Assembly: GCA_012845835.1 (NCBI GenBank)
Contig: JABAKD010000030.1
Location: forward strand, 2,915,416-2,979,415
Direction of reading: 5' to 3'
Length of the DNA stretch: 64,000 nucleotides
DNA from: Undaria pinnatifida
Taxonomy: Eukaryota; Sar; Phaeophyceae; Laminariales; Alariaceae
Shown here: positions 50,001-62,497 of the stretch, piece by piece
Numbering within the stretch: the stretch's first letter is position 1
How the letters are laid out: the number at the start of each line of letters is the position of its first letter
Position numbers and translations under genes: made by a program
The notes under the pieces: model-generated
Database searches by the model: none
What the model saw: the letters and a program-made list of their open reading frames with translations, nothing else
Told to the model about the DNA's origin: nothing

Positions 50001-52468
50001 GTAGTCACAAAATTAGGTGTATCATGCAGCTTGCATGAGTATTGACCCTAAAGTTATCAGAAATTTATCGAACTCACAGCTGACGTGTTTAAACAAAAAA
50101 AAAACATAATATTGGGTACTGGGCCTACCGTTTAAAAAAAAATCGTAATCTGTACCTGGTACCAATTTTAGACCGGAATATAAGGAACGTTTGAGCATCT
50201 AGTATTTATACCAAATGGTCCTTACATTTAAGCCCAGAGTGGGACCGCAAAACCGGCGACGCCCATTGTGGCATCGCAATGAGGCAGATCTACACTTGCC
50301 CGGAAAAGTGAGATTTTTCCCTTGATGTGGTCAGGGGTGTGGACGACACGCCACTCGCCGGAGAGGTCGTGGTCATGGTGTTGGTGGTAGTAGGTGATGA
50401 TGGCAGGGTCACGGTCTCTAGGCGCCACCAACCGCGGATTGACCTCCAGAGTTGGCCCAAAGGGAAGACTACAAAGTAGAGTGTACAAGAGGTGGTAACA
50501 CAGCGGCACTGTTGAGGATACTGGGGACAGTGCTCATAACAGCAACAGCACCTTTGCCGTGTGTTATTTTTTTTTGTTGTTGCACTGTTATTGTCGGTAT
50601 TCACAACGAGCACTCGTGATATCCCTCGTGCTTATTATGTTCGTGAATCCCCTTTTGCTGGTAGTACTACAGCTGTACAAGTGTGTTTCCATCTCACTTA
50701 TGTTCGTGGAACCCCTTGTGGTGGTAGAGCCTCCACCTGCGAAGCTCATGTCGTCCCTCTTCCACCCCCCACCCCCCTCCACCGAATTTCGTCGGACGCT
50801 TGGCACTACGATGTTAGGTCCACCTCCGACTGGGCGATTTGAACATGGTGAACGGTATGTACAACGAGGCGGCCGACGAGTTCGAAAAGTGCCTGGAGCT
50901 CCGCTTAGCCATGCCGAATCCTGTGTCCCGGGGCGTGGCCGACGCGCACGTACGCCGAGCGCAGGCCTTGTTCTACGCTTCGACGCTCGAGGGTGCTGAT
51001 AAGGTGGGCGATTAGACTAAAATGACAAAATAGCATCTTCGGGGCTTCAGAGGGGAAAAACATTGACAGAAAGTGATGGAAAGGAAATGAAGTGACACAA
51101 AATGACGATTACGGCATCGACCACACCAAGCAGCCCGAACTGCTGGGGTAGAGGATGTGCCCGAAGCGCGCGTTTGGAGCTTCGTACAGTACTTGAAGAA
51201 CATGACACGCGGCAGTATGCTGATATGATATTCGCACTGCTTCATGTTTTGCTATCAGTAGACGGTTGCTAAATGGCGCTTGGTTGTCGTGTTGTCGTTA
51301 GTAGTTCTGCGATAGTGTATACTCGTAGTCCGCGCTCGTGCTCCCGAGGAACGGATAGCTTCACACACGTAGTGTAACTGCGTAAACACTGTTTTGTTTT
51401 GGTACCAAGAGGTGTGTTGGTAGGGGAAAATATTTTGTGCCCAAGTACGTTCTTTGTTGGTGCTTTTTGCGTTGACATCGGCTTCGTGTTTCGGTCGACA
51501 GACCCATCCGATTTATTCTCCCAACAAGCCTTTTGTCTTCCCTAATCTGCCGGGGGGTTTTCGTCTATAATCGGAACGACTGACACCGCCTCCGCCTCTG
51601 CCGTCGCTGCCCCACCCTCTCACCCCCCCTTCCCCCAAACAAAAAGGCTGCAATGGTGGCCTCGTCGCTCGAACAGTACCGTCTAGCGGCGGCAATATTC
51701 GAGGCCATGATTTCATCGATGAGCGCCCCTCGGTCGTCTGCCACCCCAACGTCAACACCAACGCCGACCGCGACACCGTGTGCCTCCCCCGGCAAAGAAA
51801 ACAACGGCGACGACAGCGCGGAGCCGTCCAGTGAAACCTTCAAGGGCAAAGGCAAAGGTAAAGGTAAAGGGACGGAATCCTCCGGGGAAGAACCTCCAGC
51901 CGCTACCCCTGCAGGAGATCCCGACGCCGCCCCTGCTGCCGCAGCCGCTCCACTAGCGAGCGGATCGGTAGAGGAGCTGCAAGACGTATTAGACGCTATC
52001 CGCGAAACCATCGACACCATGGTCAGTGGCAAGGACATGGAAGCCCTCGCCGAGTACAAGAGCGGTGCCGTGTCAACCACGGTGGGCTTTGGGGATGCAG
52101 GTGGGGGCGGGGGCGGTAGCGGGGGGGGGGCAGGGGCCACCTCGGAAAAGGGTGTCGCCGGAGAGGTGACCACGATTGGCTTTGGCGCACCGGCAGCGGC
52201 GGGAGGGGGGGGGGCGGGAGCGCTTCCAGTATTTGGGAGCTCGGCAGGTGGAGGGGGGTTTGGAGGCGCTTCGACGGCGTTTGCTTCTTCCGCGTTTGGG
52301 GGAGGCGCAGTAGCACCATCAGCGAACGTGATGGTAGTGAAGCGAAAGGGGAGGCCAACGCCGAAGGTCGCCCCGGGCAAGGTTGCCACAGTCACGGCGA
52401 ACGGAGTAGGGAGGGGTCAGGAGGGCGAGGGGGTTGATACTGCCAAGAAGGCGAAGAGCAGCTCATGA
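44037..52468 (+). CDS. NASP: NASP / Sim3-Hif1-type histone chaperone
   Basis: Exons 44037-44582, 50818-51003 and 51647-52468 are all in phase 0 and encode 517 residues. The chaperone binds H3-H4 or H3 and delivers it for nucleosome assembly, mainly in the nucleus. TPR1 is at residues 16-44 (YKAGRKLIDDGRLEEAVNFF). TPR2 begins with YYEYGNSLLY and is interrupted by a Gly/Glu/Asp-rich loop (about 100-150), the NASP hallmark, before resuming DLEIAWENLEMARRIY, the SHNi-TPR signature. Exon 2 supplies VHLRLGDLNMVNGMYNEAAD and exon 3 the last helix YRLAAAIFEAMIS. The C-terminal half is low-complexity (Gly, Ala, Pro) and ends in basic clusters (VVKRKGRP, KKAKSSS) that can act as a nuclear signal. Introns open GTGCGA and GTGGGC. 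The first intron is 6235 bp and repeat-laden. Confidence 0.9.
44551..45500 (+). repeat. Tandem duplication across the exon 1/intron 1 boundary of NASP
   Basis: Segments from about 44551 and about 45012 align in order: GAGGTTCGA / GAGATTCGA, CCAAGGTGCGAGAGAAGGAC / CCAAGGCGCGAGAGAGGGAC, TTGGTTTG-GCGAC, AGAGGCCTATCTG / AGAGGCCTGTCTG, GTGACTGG-GTGCT, GATGGGAACGGGCGCGATGC / GATGGAAACGGGCGCAATGC. The second copy has GC where the first has the GT of the splice donor. Confidence 0.75.
45914..46850 (+). repeat. Two ~447-bp direct repeats, nearly identical
   Basis: Copies 45914-46360 and 46403-46850 are almost identical from GCTACGCTTGCGGAAGG to CCTGAAAGACGAAGAG, differing at a few sites (TTTTTT/TTTGTT, an extra A). 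A 42-bp spacer (GGCTACGCGTCCCCAAGCAC, AGCTTCCACACCG) separates them. The spacer words recur at 48596-48628. Confidence 0.95.
46935..47487 (-). CDS. Antisense exon-like frames in NASP intron 1, Cys-bearing protein
   Basis: A strong acceptor (TTTGCAG) precedes 47487, where the frame reads KPCEAAAEGRQVGEDINTKC, TGDIKVGDLLKKAGDHLL, DIHPAFHSHGATRAFDIE, then a consensus donor GTACGT at about 47313. A second block from about 47155 reads GAPIIWMVTTSAGEKYEYFF, CFNVCGQIHKIIDKKQE and ends MLLRKQC-stop at 46935. The two are open in one frame even without splicing. No family was recognised. Both GC content and splice signals suggest a real gene or a recently dead one on the strand opposite NASP. Confidence 0.4.
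47960..48640 (-). repeat. Degenerate array of an exon-like module ending SPV(I/V)G|GTAAG
   Basis: Minus-strand copies near 48640-48535 (VWKLCSGTRSLNKLKFALVV, TEGSPVVG, donor GTAAGC), about 48310-48270 (donor GTAAGC), about 48470-48420 and about 48030-47975 (KLTWVMLESSPVIG, GTTAGC) share the GGCAGTCCCGTCATCGGGG-type end. They look like repeated, partly decayed exons of the antisense gene. Confidence 0.5.
48880..49280 (-). CDS. Antisense Cys-rich exon-like region in NASP intron 1
   Basis: The minus frame reads MKLKFAKRTKASAGGGSANS, SGVWKLVGQERDSASS, NPDWPCPSKGCDGFLIARNR and AVCDTCRSDEPSMC; an overlapping frame gives SDWCDADTCDSPSIGVPNEG. The spacing of CP-GC and C-x2-C suggests a small zinc or disulfide module, but no family was recognised. 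Two GTGAGT donors (about 48978 and 48892) leave the exon structure open. The word VWKL also occurs in the module at 48.6 kb, which links the two regions. Confidence 0.35.
50020..50095 (+). repeat. CAGCTTGCAAAGATGAGT family, copy 10
   Basis: GTATCATGCAGCTTGCATGA, GTATTGACCC, TTATCGAACTCACAGCTGAC. It lies in NASP intron 1, which shows the family also enters genes. Confidence 0.75.
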
Positions 52469-55384
52469 AGAAGAAACACACTAGCTAGGAATTTCGCCAT
52501 GCATTATCGCCGTCGTCGCTTTTTTTAAGGGAGGGGGCAGTATTAGTCGTTTTATTAGGAGTGGGGACGGAGGCAGGAGCGGGTGTAGTTGCATGGAGTA
52601 AGGGTGCATGGGTGCATCACGCGCACGGCGGGGCTGTGCGTAGCTTTAGGCTCGCGGGAGCAAGTGATGGTTCGTCACGCGCGGACGCGTTACGAGACAT
52701 CGAGCATGTAAAACATCGCGTTTTGTTTCTGCGGCAGACTTCCTGTGGTACCGTAGCGTCCGCAGGCCGTTGTTTGTGTTGTTTTGCAGGTCTTGTGCGT
52801 TTCAAGGCTGCCGTTTTCTTCAATCAAAACGTCATTGATATTTACTACCTGGTGTATGTTGTCTATTATAGTTTCTCAAGAGGGATGTGGGCCATCTGTA
52901 ATATACTTGTTGCTGCTGCATTGACTGCCGCTCAAACAGCCTTGGCATTGTTTCAGTCTTGCCTGGCCTCGAGATTTTCTCGTAGTAAAAAGAAAGAGCG
53001 CCCCTCGCGAGGGAAGAAATGATGGGTTGGTACAAAGGCGAGGGCGTGCAAGCAACCACCATCCACAATCGGCCTTGCGTTCCGCTTCGCCTGTCCGTTG
53101 GTGCTGATGTGGTACGAGTACTCGAACGCTATACGTGTGCTTCAGCTGTGGTATCGTATCGCCCAACGGATTCTCCGAGACCCAGGGAATCCATTTGTTA
53201 CGGATATTTCGGGGACATTGTTGCTGCTCGTATACGTCGTCGTCGCGTGGCCGGCCGGCTACGACAGCTTGCTACAGCAGGAGCCAAGCAAACAAAAAAA
53301 CTAAAAAAACTCAAAAGCAAGTTGGGAGTCTTTGTCGCGCGCCCTCCGGCTATATCGCAAACAATCGGAGCCAAGCGATCAAACACACAAGGAAATCACG
53401 TGGGGGAGTCTTTGTCGCCCCCCTCCCCCCGCTATCACATATCAGGTATCGTTCGTACTCAAGTACCGGTAGAAAGCCCTACTCGATTCGCTCCGCGCTT
53501 CGCACGCCATGTTCCGGGCCCAAAAGTGTTGGTAGCGCAGTCCAGCATCGAGGTCAGCTAACGCCGCACCCATCGAGGCCAGCTAACACCGCGCACCTAC
53601 ATTTTTGGTTACGAAACGACCTAGAAACATATAGTGGGATACTTTTCGCAGGGGTAAAAAGGCAAAAAAAATGCTCCAGCCGTCCCACATCACAAGAGCG
53701 TTTCACGACAACGACGCCAAACCGGTCGTACGAACACCAGAAATAAACAAAACAAAAAAGCAACGACTCTTACGAATGAATGCGGCCACCAATCAAAAGG
53801 AGCGGGGTTTCCCATCGTATCAACCCTAAAAATACGTGCGCTCCAAGCGTGGTCGGGAAGGTCCCAGACGGGCCCGAGATATGTTATAGGAAAAAACAAA
53901 CATGCCCGCAACTGTCTCTTATGGTGGTCAGAAATCGTTGAAAAAAATCAGCGGATTGGTGGGACAACTATTCCAGTCATTTTAACCCACAAGCATTACA
54001 CGCGAAAGACGCCAACCAACGCATAACAAAGGACTCGCACCCCTAAAAAAAAATGGGAGAAAGCCACTGCTCGTAACTAGTACGCAACGTGCAGCGTACT
54101 ACTGCAACCCAATCCACGAGAGGCAGGGTGAATAATTGCATCGCCTGCCCTCCCACACGAGATTTCGCGATCAGAGGGTCTCCTCCGCAATAACCCTTTT
54201 GGTGAAAAGTTCGTTCAAATATAAAACAATTAGTGGGAAAACGCTTCCAGCCATCCCATATCACAAGGGTTGCGCCAAACAAAATTATCGCATACCACTG
54301 CCCGGCATATACCTCTTACACAACCGAAGCAGAAATGCTAAAATGTGGGGGCTGTATTTTTTGTCGGCTGTAGTTGACGGCCATTACCTGGGTGGCGAAT
54401 AAAAGCCAACTAAACGGACCTAGTCTTCTCTTCCAACTATTAATAAACACTACACGTCGAGCCACAAACGCGCCAGCCAGCCACATGCAAAAGGTGCTCA
54501 ACTTCCGCAAATAACATCATGCACCACCTTCAACCGAAATACTTGCCTACTACTGTGGCCAACTAAATAACTACTTAGTCGGCGACTTATAGTCCGCCAA
54601 CTCAGCCCTGAAACAAGAGACAGCCACTCCCCGTAAGCAACGCAAATCCGGTCTATAGGGCGCGGAGGGGTCACTTTTTGAGCCTCGTCTTTCAGCGGCC
54701 CGGCGTTAGTTGCGCGAGCGGATATACCCTACCACTGCACGTATATATTTGCAGTCTAAGGCCACTGTTTGAGGTACCTCCATCTAGGTTATAGATCTCC
54801 GCCCAAGAAAAAACATCTCCGCCCAAGAAAAAACATCTCCGCCCAAGAAAAAACATTCTTTTGGATCAGAGTTAGTCGCGCGAGTGGCCTAGGGTGTAAC
54901 CCCCCTAACGCAGCCATGAGACGCGTGCTACCGTAACGATAGAGGTGCGGCACTTTTTTTCTAATACTACCCCTCAATTCGGGAGCTATAAACCCCTCCC
55001 AAAAACCGATTTGGAGCAAAATCAAAAACTGCTAGATCGGTCCGGAAGAACAATCCCATGGTCTAGGTAGCACACAGCAAGAAAATCCTGCAAAAAAAAA
55101 TTGGCCTTTTTCCGACGATTTGGGGTTAAGGAGCCCCGTCATTAACAAAACAATTTCGCACGAAAATGGCTACCTCTATCGTATCACGCGTCATGATCAA
55201 TACTGTAAACCGAATCCACAACATGGACGTCAGCTGACCGTACGAAGGCATTGGTCACATCATAGCACTGTTTCGGTTAACGACATCCAGCCCAAAACCC
55301 CCTCAAAAAGATACCGCCACCTCCCGTAAGCAACATACATATAACCAACCCACGATACACCGCGCGGAGGGTCATTGCATGGCG
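52469..55384. other. Convergent spacer between NASP and dusA
   Basis: It includes the 3' flanks of both genes. Repeats seen: AATGCTCCAGCCGTCCCACATC (53669, similar at about 54245) and a 20-bp triplet at 54796. A 153-codon open frame (52561-53022) has no recognisable product and is probably NASP 3' flank. Confidence 0.4.
54796..54856 (+). repeat. 20-bp tandem repeat, three copies
   Basis: TCTCCGCCCAAGAAAAAACA three times head to tail without mismatch. Confidence 0.95.
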
Positions 55385-58300
55385 TTAATCCTCCACCGCT
55401 TGCACCCCGAGGGCGTCTTCTGGTGGGTTCCCCACGGGCTCGTCGAGGGCTTCGTCCGGCATCTCCGCCATCGCCTCCTCCACTATGTCGCGAAGGGCGT
55501 CGGTGTCTGGGTCTATCTTGGATTGCGCCTGCACCGCGCGCCCCAGATTTTGCCGAAACTTTCGGCTGCCCTGCTTGCACAAAAAGTGGGATGGATACCC
55601 CGTTGGAGTTACGCCGGCGGGCGACAAACGTGTGCAGTAATTTTCATATTTTGTGTAATAAACGAACACATGTAAATATGCCCGTACTGCTTTCTGGTCC
55701 GTACAGCCAGCCAAACAAAGACAAAAAAAAAAGGCTGAAGTAACGAAGAGGCTGGAAAGAACAACCCGAAGTCATGAAAGCCAACGACCAGCCCACGCAA
55801 AGCCAGCGAAGAGCTTAGCTAGCGACCGACCCAGATGAAAAATGTTATCCCTCAGTTTGTACCATACGTTGGCCTTGACCGCTCCTGATTTCTCTCAAGA
55901 TCGATGCCGTACTCGGCTTTTCGAGCCGCGCGATACCTTGGTCGCACGTTTTCTACATTTTTCTATTGTTAATAGTGAAGAATAGTCGACGCAATTCCCT
56001 TTGGGTCATTCAGCGCCCTGCGCTCTTTCACTGGCATCGTGCTCCCCACTGAAGCTCCCGAATGACACCACACGCCTGAGGGAGCTCAACTGAGTCATGA
56101 TATAGTGATATGTTGTTGGTTTGGAAGTTTGTGTCTTGCTAGAATTGGAGAAACCCCGTGCGACGCGGCCGCGTACTGAATCCTGTGTGCCGCTGCTGCG
56201 TAAGGTCCAGGGATTGCGCCACCAGTTAGGCTTTTCAAGGCCTCTATCGTGGTGGTAAAGGTTAAAGAAATAGCCCTAGATTCACCTTGTGCTCGTGTAC
56301 ACACGCAGATATTACAGGGTGGTGGACTTATGGATTCAAGTCACAGACGCCGCAATCGACTTGAGAAGTGTGCCTCAAAAACAAAGAAATGTGCACCAAA
56401 AACACTTCGCTGTAGTGTAGTAGCGCTAAAGCACAAAAATAAAACGCATTTTCTTTAAATACTCGCGTGTACGGGGACTTACTGCCGATCGCTACGGAAG
56501 TAAAAAAATAGTTGGCCACAGCACGAGAAAGAGATCATCCAACAACCTGGAACCACATTTTCAAACTTCAGCGACACACGTCGCGGTGCTTACTGCTAGC
56601 CACAACTGCTGCCGCTCTCCCGCACTCTAGTGAAAGCACCAACGAGTCCATAACAGGGTGGTGCACTTTGGGATAGATGTGAGGCTGGAGTTAAGGCAGA
56701 GACGCGAAACAAAACACTTAGACTACAGTGGTAGCGGTGGTTCCACGTCTGAATTTTAGCATAATTTCCTCCCCCCCCCCCGGAAAAAAAAAATGTGGGC
56801 AAAGCAACACAGGTGTTTCATTCAGGCTCTTCGCACAATCAGTCGTTGGGCGAAGAGGTACATAGCCCCTCAAGCGAGCAAGCCAATCAAAAATCAAGCG
56901 CACCCCTTCCGCGTAGAATCGATAGTTTCTCTTGCTACAGTAGTCCTGAAAAACATGCTACGGTGAAGGAGAACCCTATCGTTTTTGCCTTTTGAGGGTG
57001 GTGACTTGAGGAGCTTCATACTCTCACCCAAAGAGGCTACTTTGAAAAAACTGCAAGCGCAGCCCGACGACCAAACCCATGATGGTCCACGTGAAAAAAT
57101 CGTTCAGATTGCGAAACAAAAAAATGACGAAGTTCCGACGGCTATTGATTAATTAACCCTTCTAGCACCGCAGTCCCGACATGGGGACAAAACAATTGGA
57201 ATTAGGGTAGGAAAAAAAAGGAGTTGGAAAAGGGTTAAGAACCTCCCCGGCCAGTCAGAAAATATGTTCGCGAAAAAGTGCTACATCTATCGTCGCAAGC
57301 GTCCTCGAAAAACATGCAGCACGGTGACATCTCTGGGTCCTACCTAGGGTCAACAGGACAATACTACTGTACGGACAGTTCCAGGCAATATCACTAGTCG
57401 ACATTCGATGTTCTGGGGTGCTGTCGGTACGTACATCAGGAAACTGAACAAAAACAAAAAAAACACGGTGACAAAATCAATCCCACTAAAAAAAAAAAAC
57501 TCCTTACCCTTGCGCCCGAGGAAAGATACCCCAGAGGCTTGACCAGAGTCCCCAAGCAGTGATGCCGGGTTCTGTTGCGCTCCGGCCCTTCCAGCCGGCC
57601 CTCCCGAACGTACTCCGTGAACGTGTCCACGCAGCGCTCCATTATTTCGCGCCGTGTAAAGCCTATGGAGGGGAGGAGCATTATTTCCCGATCGTTGTTG
57701 ATATTTGTGATGTGTTTGTCATACGACGGTGTGCAGCATGACTTTATATGTCAACCACTCACAAACACCTCCAGAAAGAGTAAAGTTGTTGCAGTTGTTG
57801 CAGTTGTTGCGGTTGTTGCAGTTGTTGCAGTTGTTGTTGTTGTTGTTGTTGCAGTTGTTGCAGTTGTTGTTGTTGTTGTTGTTGCAGTTGTTGCAGTTGT
57901 TGTTGTTGTTATTGTTGTTGCTGTTGTTCATGTTGACGCATCGAAACAAACTGGTCCGTGGTCGCAAGACAGGCTGTAACCATTCTCGAGTGGACAAAAA
58001 AAAAACAAATGAGGGGAAAAAAAAGTAACGTGAACATTATAACATGAGCCAGAACAAAAACTCCACTTAACAACTTTTGTATGCATTCTTGCTCGCATCT
58101 TTCGGCTCACCAGGATCTGTCGAACCATACACGGCGCTGTCCGTATGTCGGAAAGTCCACGGGTCGAAGTAGCTCGCGCGTCCCACCATCACCCCGGCCA
58201 CACCTCCGCCGTAGCCCCCCCACTCGCCCCGCCCCAACAGGTGGTCGTTCACTTCGCGCAAGTTTTCGACGCCGCCGTTTAAAACAATTTCCAGCTCGGG

Positions 58301-61300
58301 GAATTCTAGCGCTAATCGATGCACAACGTCGTACCGCAGCGGCGGAACCGTGCGATTGGCCGTAGTTGACAGTCCGTTGAGGAGGCATTTTCGTGCGTGC
58401 ACGATGACGTGGTCGACGCCAGCTGCTTTCACGGCTCGCACGAATCCCGTCAGCTCCTCGTAGCTGCAGAATAGAGTACAACGCGTTCGGGGGGGGTGGG
58501 CGGATGGGGGGCATCTGAGTAAATTTCGCTCGAATTTTACGGCATCGCCGGGAGGAGGGGGGGGGTCGTACTCCTTTGTTGCTTGCCTTAGTAATTTGAC
58601 CATTGACCACGCATCCCTGTCAAGACGAAGCACCGTTCCTACTATCAATAGTTAAGACGCCTTCAACATTTGAGCGCTCAACATGTCTTTTTCCATATTG
58701 CACACTACATAAAAAAGAGTGTTGGCATACATTATCCTCTTCCTGTGGGGTGGGGGGGGGGATTCTGAGGTGGCATTGTTTTCTCAGCTAGGTAGGTCAG
58801 TCGAAGTGCATCATTAACAATACTGTCAGATAACCGGTCTCTGGCGGTATGGCAGGTGGTGTAAGCCGTCCCACGTAAAATAACGCCTCGCTTCGACCAC
58901 GTCAATGCCTTCTCGGAAGCGACTACCGCTCCCGCTATCCCGCGTGCATGCGTGTGGTGCCGGCTGCTGGACGAAAAACTCACGAGTCCTGGTCGTCCAC
59001 TCCTATTCGGCACTTGACCGTCACAGGAGTCCGCGCTACCTTCCGGATCATGCCGTACGTGATCTCTCGGACACGTTCTGGGTCCTGCCGACAGCGGCGA
59101 GCAGGTTGTATAGGAATTCAACGCGAGGGGGGGGGGGGGCATGCGGGAGAGCCGCGGAAAGTATAGTGTGCCGTGTTAGCGATAGGCAATTCAGTATAGC
59201 AGTAGCCAGCAACCTACCGAGTCGCCGATCGGTAACATACCACTATATCCGTAAAATAAGCAACGTTTATTTCAATATGAATGTACAAGTGTGCCTATAT
59301 TTCCAGACGGAGTTGTAGTCGTTTACATAGCCAATGTGCAGTGGCATGCAGTACTATTGAAGTATACACATGAAAGACCGCAAACGAGTGGAACACTCCG
59401 GTATCCAAAGCGCCGCTCACCCCCTCGCCGGCAGCGTTCGGTGCGCATGCTGAGCCGATGGCTATTGCAAAGAGTAAGGGACGCAACGGTTGTGGTGGCT
59501 GTGCTGCGGTTCGCTGGTTTCCGCGATAGACACAAGCTTCGGTGTGTGAGAGGCGTTTCGTGTTTGTTTAGTTTTATTTTTGCTCCAAGGATTTAATAGG
59601 AGGACTAAAATGAAACTGCAACACGCCCAGAGCACTGTGACCTGCAAGCCAACATGCGTTCTGGAAGGGCTAATGACAGAGATTACAGGGGCCAAACAAT
59701 GCAGCGCGTAGCCAGTGGGACCTTGCCCCGAAGTAAATAATTGCCGACGCCGTATCTAACAACGAAGTTCATTTCCTGGTAGAAAGGAAAAAAGACGACC
59801 ACATAATTTACTCCCACGTACCACCATGCTAATACATTAAATGTGGGGCAACTATTATTAACACTCCTCCATAAAACACGAAGAGTCCGTGTCTTCACGG
59901 CCACCTGTGCTGTGTAGTCTACTCATGGAAGAAAAGCGGTGCAAAATCGGTGGCAGTGATGGGACGGCGGCGTCTCACCAACATCAAACGCGCCCCGAAG
60001 CAACGATCAGCAACCTTCGTGCTCGGACAACCGCAGTTCAGATTGATCTCGTCGAAATCCCAAGTCTCACACATTTCCGCCACCTCCGCAAGAGTCTCGG
60101 GGTCATTCCCTCCAAGCTGAAGCGACCATCGAAGGAGGAAGAGGGCAGTAGAGCGGAAGGGGGGGGGGGCAGAGAGAGACGGGAGGGGGGGGCGGGGGCG
60201 GCAGGGGGAGGGGGTTGGAAGGGGCGAGGGGCGGGGTGGGGAGGGGGGAAAGAGTTGTAATTTGTCCCCATTCGTGGCTCGAATGGGACGGGGGGTGATC
60301 GGCGCAGCACCACTGCTACATTACGCGTAGTGAGTGCCATTGTGGTTGTCGAGGATAACCGGAGGCCGCTCGTGGGGGGAGGAGGAGAAAAGGTCACGAG
60401 AGACGCGTTGACCAAAATATTTGGAGCGAGACTAGTGCGAGCAACGACAAGCGGAATACCGCAGTGGGTTTTTACGTAAGTACATCACAGTTCTAGCAGT
60501 GCAAAAAAAATTAAATGCCAAGTTTTTTTTTATCTCTTGAGCGGGAATCCGTACCCCCTAAGCTTCAGGCCCACGACAATACAAAAAAAACACGGAAGCA
60601 CGTGCCGCACGCGCAGCCCTATTTTGGTATTTTCCTACTGCCCTGTGTATATAAAGTAGATCAAAGTACCAGCACTTGCACGATACCTGAACTGCCAGCG
60701 GGCCGTCGGCGGCGCGATGCCCGAGAAAATTCCAAAGGTTGTCCTTTTGGTACAAGAGAGTCTTGTCGACATACATTTCCGTGTACAGCTTGGAGCGGCG
60801 ACTGAGTTGGCGGAAAAGGTAGCTGCCGTGGACAATGGGAGTGGGTTGAGCAACGGGAGAGGGGGGGCGGGGAAGGCGCTACTGTCGTAAGAGTCGAGAG
60901 TTGTTTGCTCCTCTCACAACGTTCTACGATATGTACAAGTATGGTATGTCAACATTTCGGAAGTCTTCGTAAAAACGTAAAAACCCGTCCTCCTGGCAGC
61001 TAACCCTCTTAACAGCAGTGCGAGCAAGTACTCACAGACGAGTCACCGAGCTATATCCTCCACCAGGAATGGACCGGTAGGACACGCGTGGTCGAGGTAT
61101 TACGCAACTTGCAAAGCTGGGTTTTGGCCCAACGGTAAAAGTGATTACTGCTGTACCAGGTACAAGGTTCCCCTACGGGTAGTGCCTTTTCGGCTTTGTC
61201 CCACAAATCGTACCAGATGAAGTACGAAATATATTTCACTTTATTATGGAGGTTTTTGAGCTGTTTTTGGTGTTTTTGTCTTTTTTTGTCAGATCGCGAG

Positions 61301-62016
61301 AGGGCGTCGACCCACTCTATAACCCTAACCCTAGCACTAACCCTAACCCTAACCCTAACCCCAACCCTAACCCCAACCCTAACCCCAACCCTAACCCAGG
61401 CGAGGGCTCCGACACGAGGGCGGCTTCGCCGCGCATTTTGAAAAAAATGATGAAAATGTGCGGACCACCTCACACATCGAAATATACGTGGTACTCTATC
61501 TGGCATGATTTGTGGGGATTTTTGGGGTGAGAACATCGCAAAGGCTACTTGTGCCTAGGGGAGTAGCTGGTAAGCAGGGTGTTCTGTACCAGGTAATACG
61601 TACTCAGTACTCTGTTCTTGTTGTCGTAGGGCCTCCCACTCGAACGAATGTTACGTAAGCACCCGACCTGGTGTCGCCTAGACGAACTCACTCATCCCAA
61701 CAGCCAACGACTCTGTCGTTGCCGTAGGATTTGGTGCCTGCAGAGGATGTCGGGCAGAAGCTGTATAAGGACCCACGGGCCTCTCATGTGGTGACCCATG
61801 GCCCATAGCTGTGGCTCGTGGTGTGTCCGCTGTACTTCAACACGAGCGGGGTGATTACGTCCTACTGCTTGAAAAGATTACCGCCACGTACCGCCACAAA
61901 AAAAGGTACCCGCATAAAATGAACAGCTATCAGCGATTCTCTCACCGGAAGTAGCGATCCGTCACCGCCATCATCGGTGCTACAGATACCCGATGGGCAT
62001 CTGTGTCCATCACCAT
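55385..62016 (-). CDS. dusA: tRNA-dihydrouridine synthase, DusA type
   Basis: Flavoenzyme reducing uridine to dihydrouridine in tRNA D-loops. Seven exons join in frame to 379 residues: 62016-61946, 60822-60687, 60116-59979, 59084-58984, 58463-58111, 57662-57508 and 55570-55385. Motifs in order: VAPMMAVTDRYFR (start of the TIM barrel), KLYTEM, VQLGGNDPETLA, EINLNCGCPS (catalytic Cys near residue 99), PVTVKCRIGVDD (FMN-binding Lys near 139), VIVHARKCLLNGLS then ANRTVPPL (DusA subfamily mark, His near 171), IVLNGG, VMVGRAS (FMN phosphate site) and the C-terminal helices. Length is close to bacterial DusA (about 330) plus an acidic tail. The ATG at 62016 follows an in-frame stop 51 bp upstream. 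It is short of a targeting peptide, so the protein is probably cytosolic unless a further exon exists. Donors: GTGAGA, GTATCG, GTGAGA, GTGAGT, GTGAGC, GTAAGG. Confidence 0.95.
57156..57241 (+). repeat. MITE-like family B, copy 3
   Basis: TTAACCCTTCTAGCACCGC, CCCGACATGGGGACAAAACA, GGAGTTGGAAAAGGGTTAAG. The ends TTAACCCTT and AAGGGTTAA are inverted repeats. It lies in the last intron of dusA. Confidence 0.8.
57785..57985 (-). mobile_element. SINE-like (AAC)n-tailed element, copy 4
   Basis: On the minus strand the body (CCTGTCTTGCGACCACGGAC) leads into a long AAC/CAACTG triplet tail, seen on the plus strand as GTTGTTGCAGTTGTTGCAG over about 150 bp. It lies in the fifth dusA intron. Confidence 0.6.
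61318..61400 (-). repeat. Interstitial telomeric repeat (TTAGGG)n
   Basis: About 13 units of CCCTAA, some CCCCAA, sit in the first intron of dusA. If the organism's telomere repeat is TTAGGG, as in many algae, this is an internal telomeric insertion. Confidence 0.9.
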
Positions 62017-62497
62017 CTTTCCCGCGCGTAGACAGGTCAGAGAGTGCTTTCCAAGCCTGTGTCAAAGAGGCTGTTGGCAGCAACCATGATCTTGGGAGGC
62101 CGTAACCTAGCGGGGAGCGGGACAATTTTTGAAAATGTGAACCGTCACCAGAACCACCGCAGGAATCGGAATCCCGCCGCCAGCCGTTCGTAGCCGCATG
62201 TGGTGCACGTGCAGCACTCTGGCCAGCACAGCAGGTAACGTTGCTGAAAGGCTCTACTGGCTGATAGACACCGCCTCTCTGCATTGCCGTACGCGTTGCT
62301 CATTGACATCTACGACTAGTTTCGCTTGGCTTCACAGAAGTAGATTCATGAGAGCAAGTCCGGCCCTTCAAATTCGAGCAAAGATTGTTGTGCTCGTGGC
62401 GGAGGAGTTGCTCAACGCGCTGCGTATTGTTCGTTGAACGTTGAACCTCGTAGAACGCAAGCCTCCTGCTATCAATAGGAGCCTCGCTGCAGCAATA
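62017..62497. promoter_or_regulatory. Shared upstream region of dusA and the kinase gene
   Basis: 481 bp separate the two divergent start codons. Both leaders and probably both promoters lie here. No standard element was recognised. Confidence 0.5.

Noticed and set aside
51565-52395. 276-codon minus-strand open frame over NASP exon 3
   Set aside because: Low-complexity mirror of the Gly/Ala/Pro-rich NASP C-terminus; no motif of its own.
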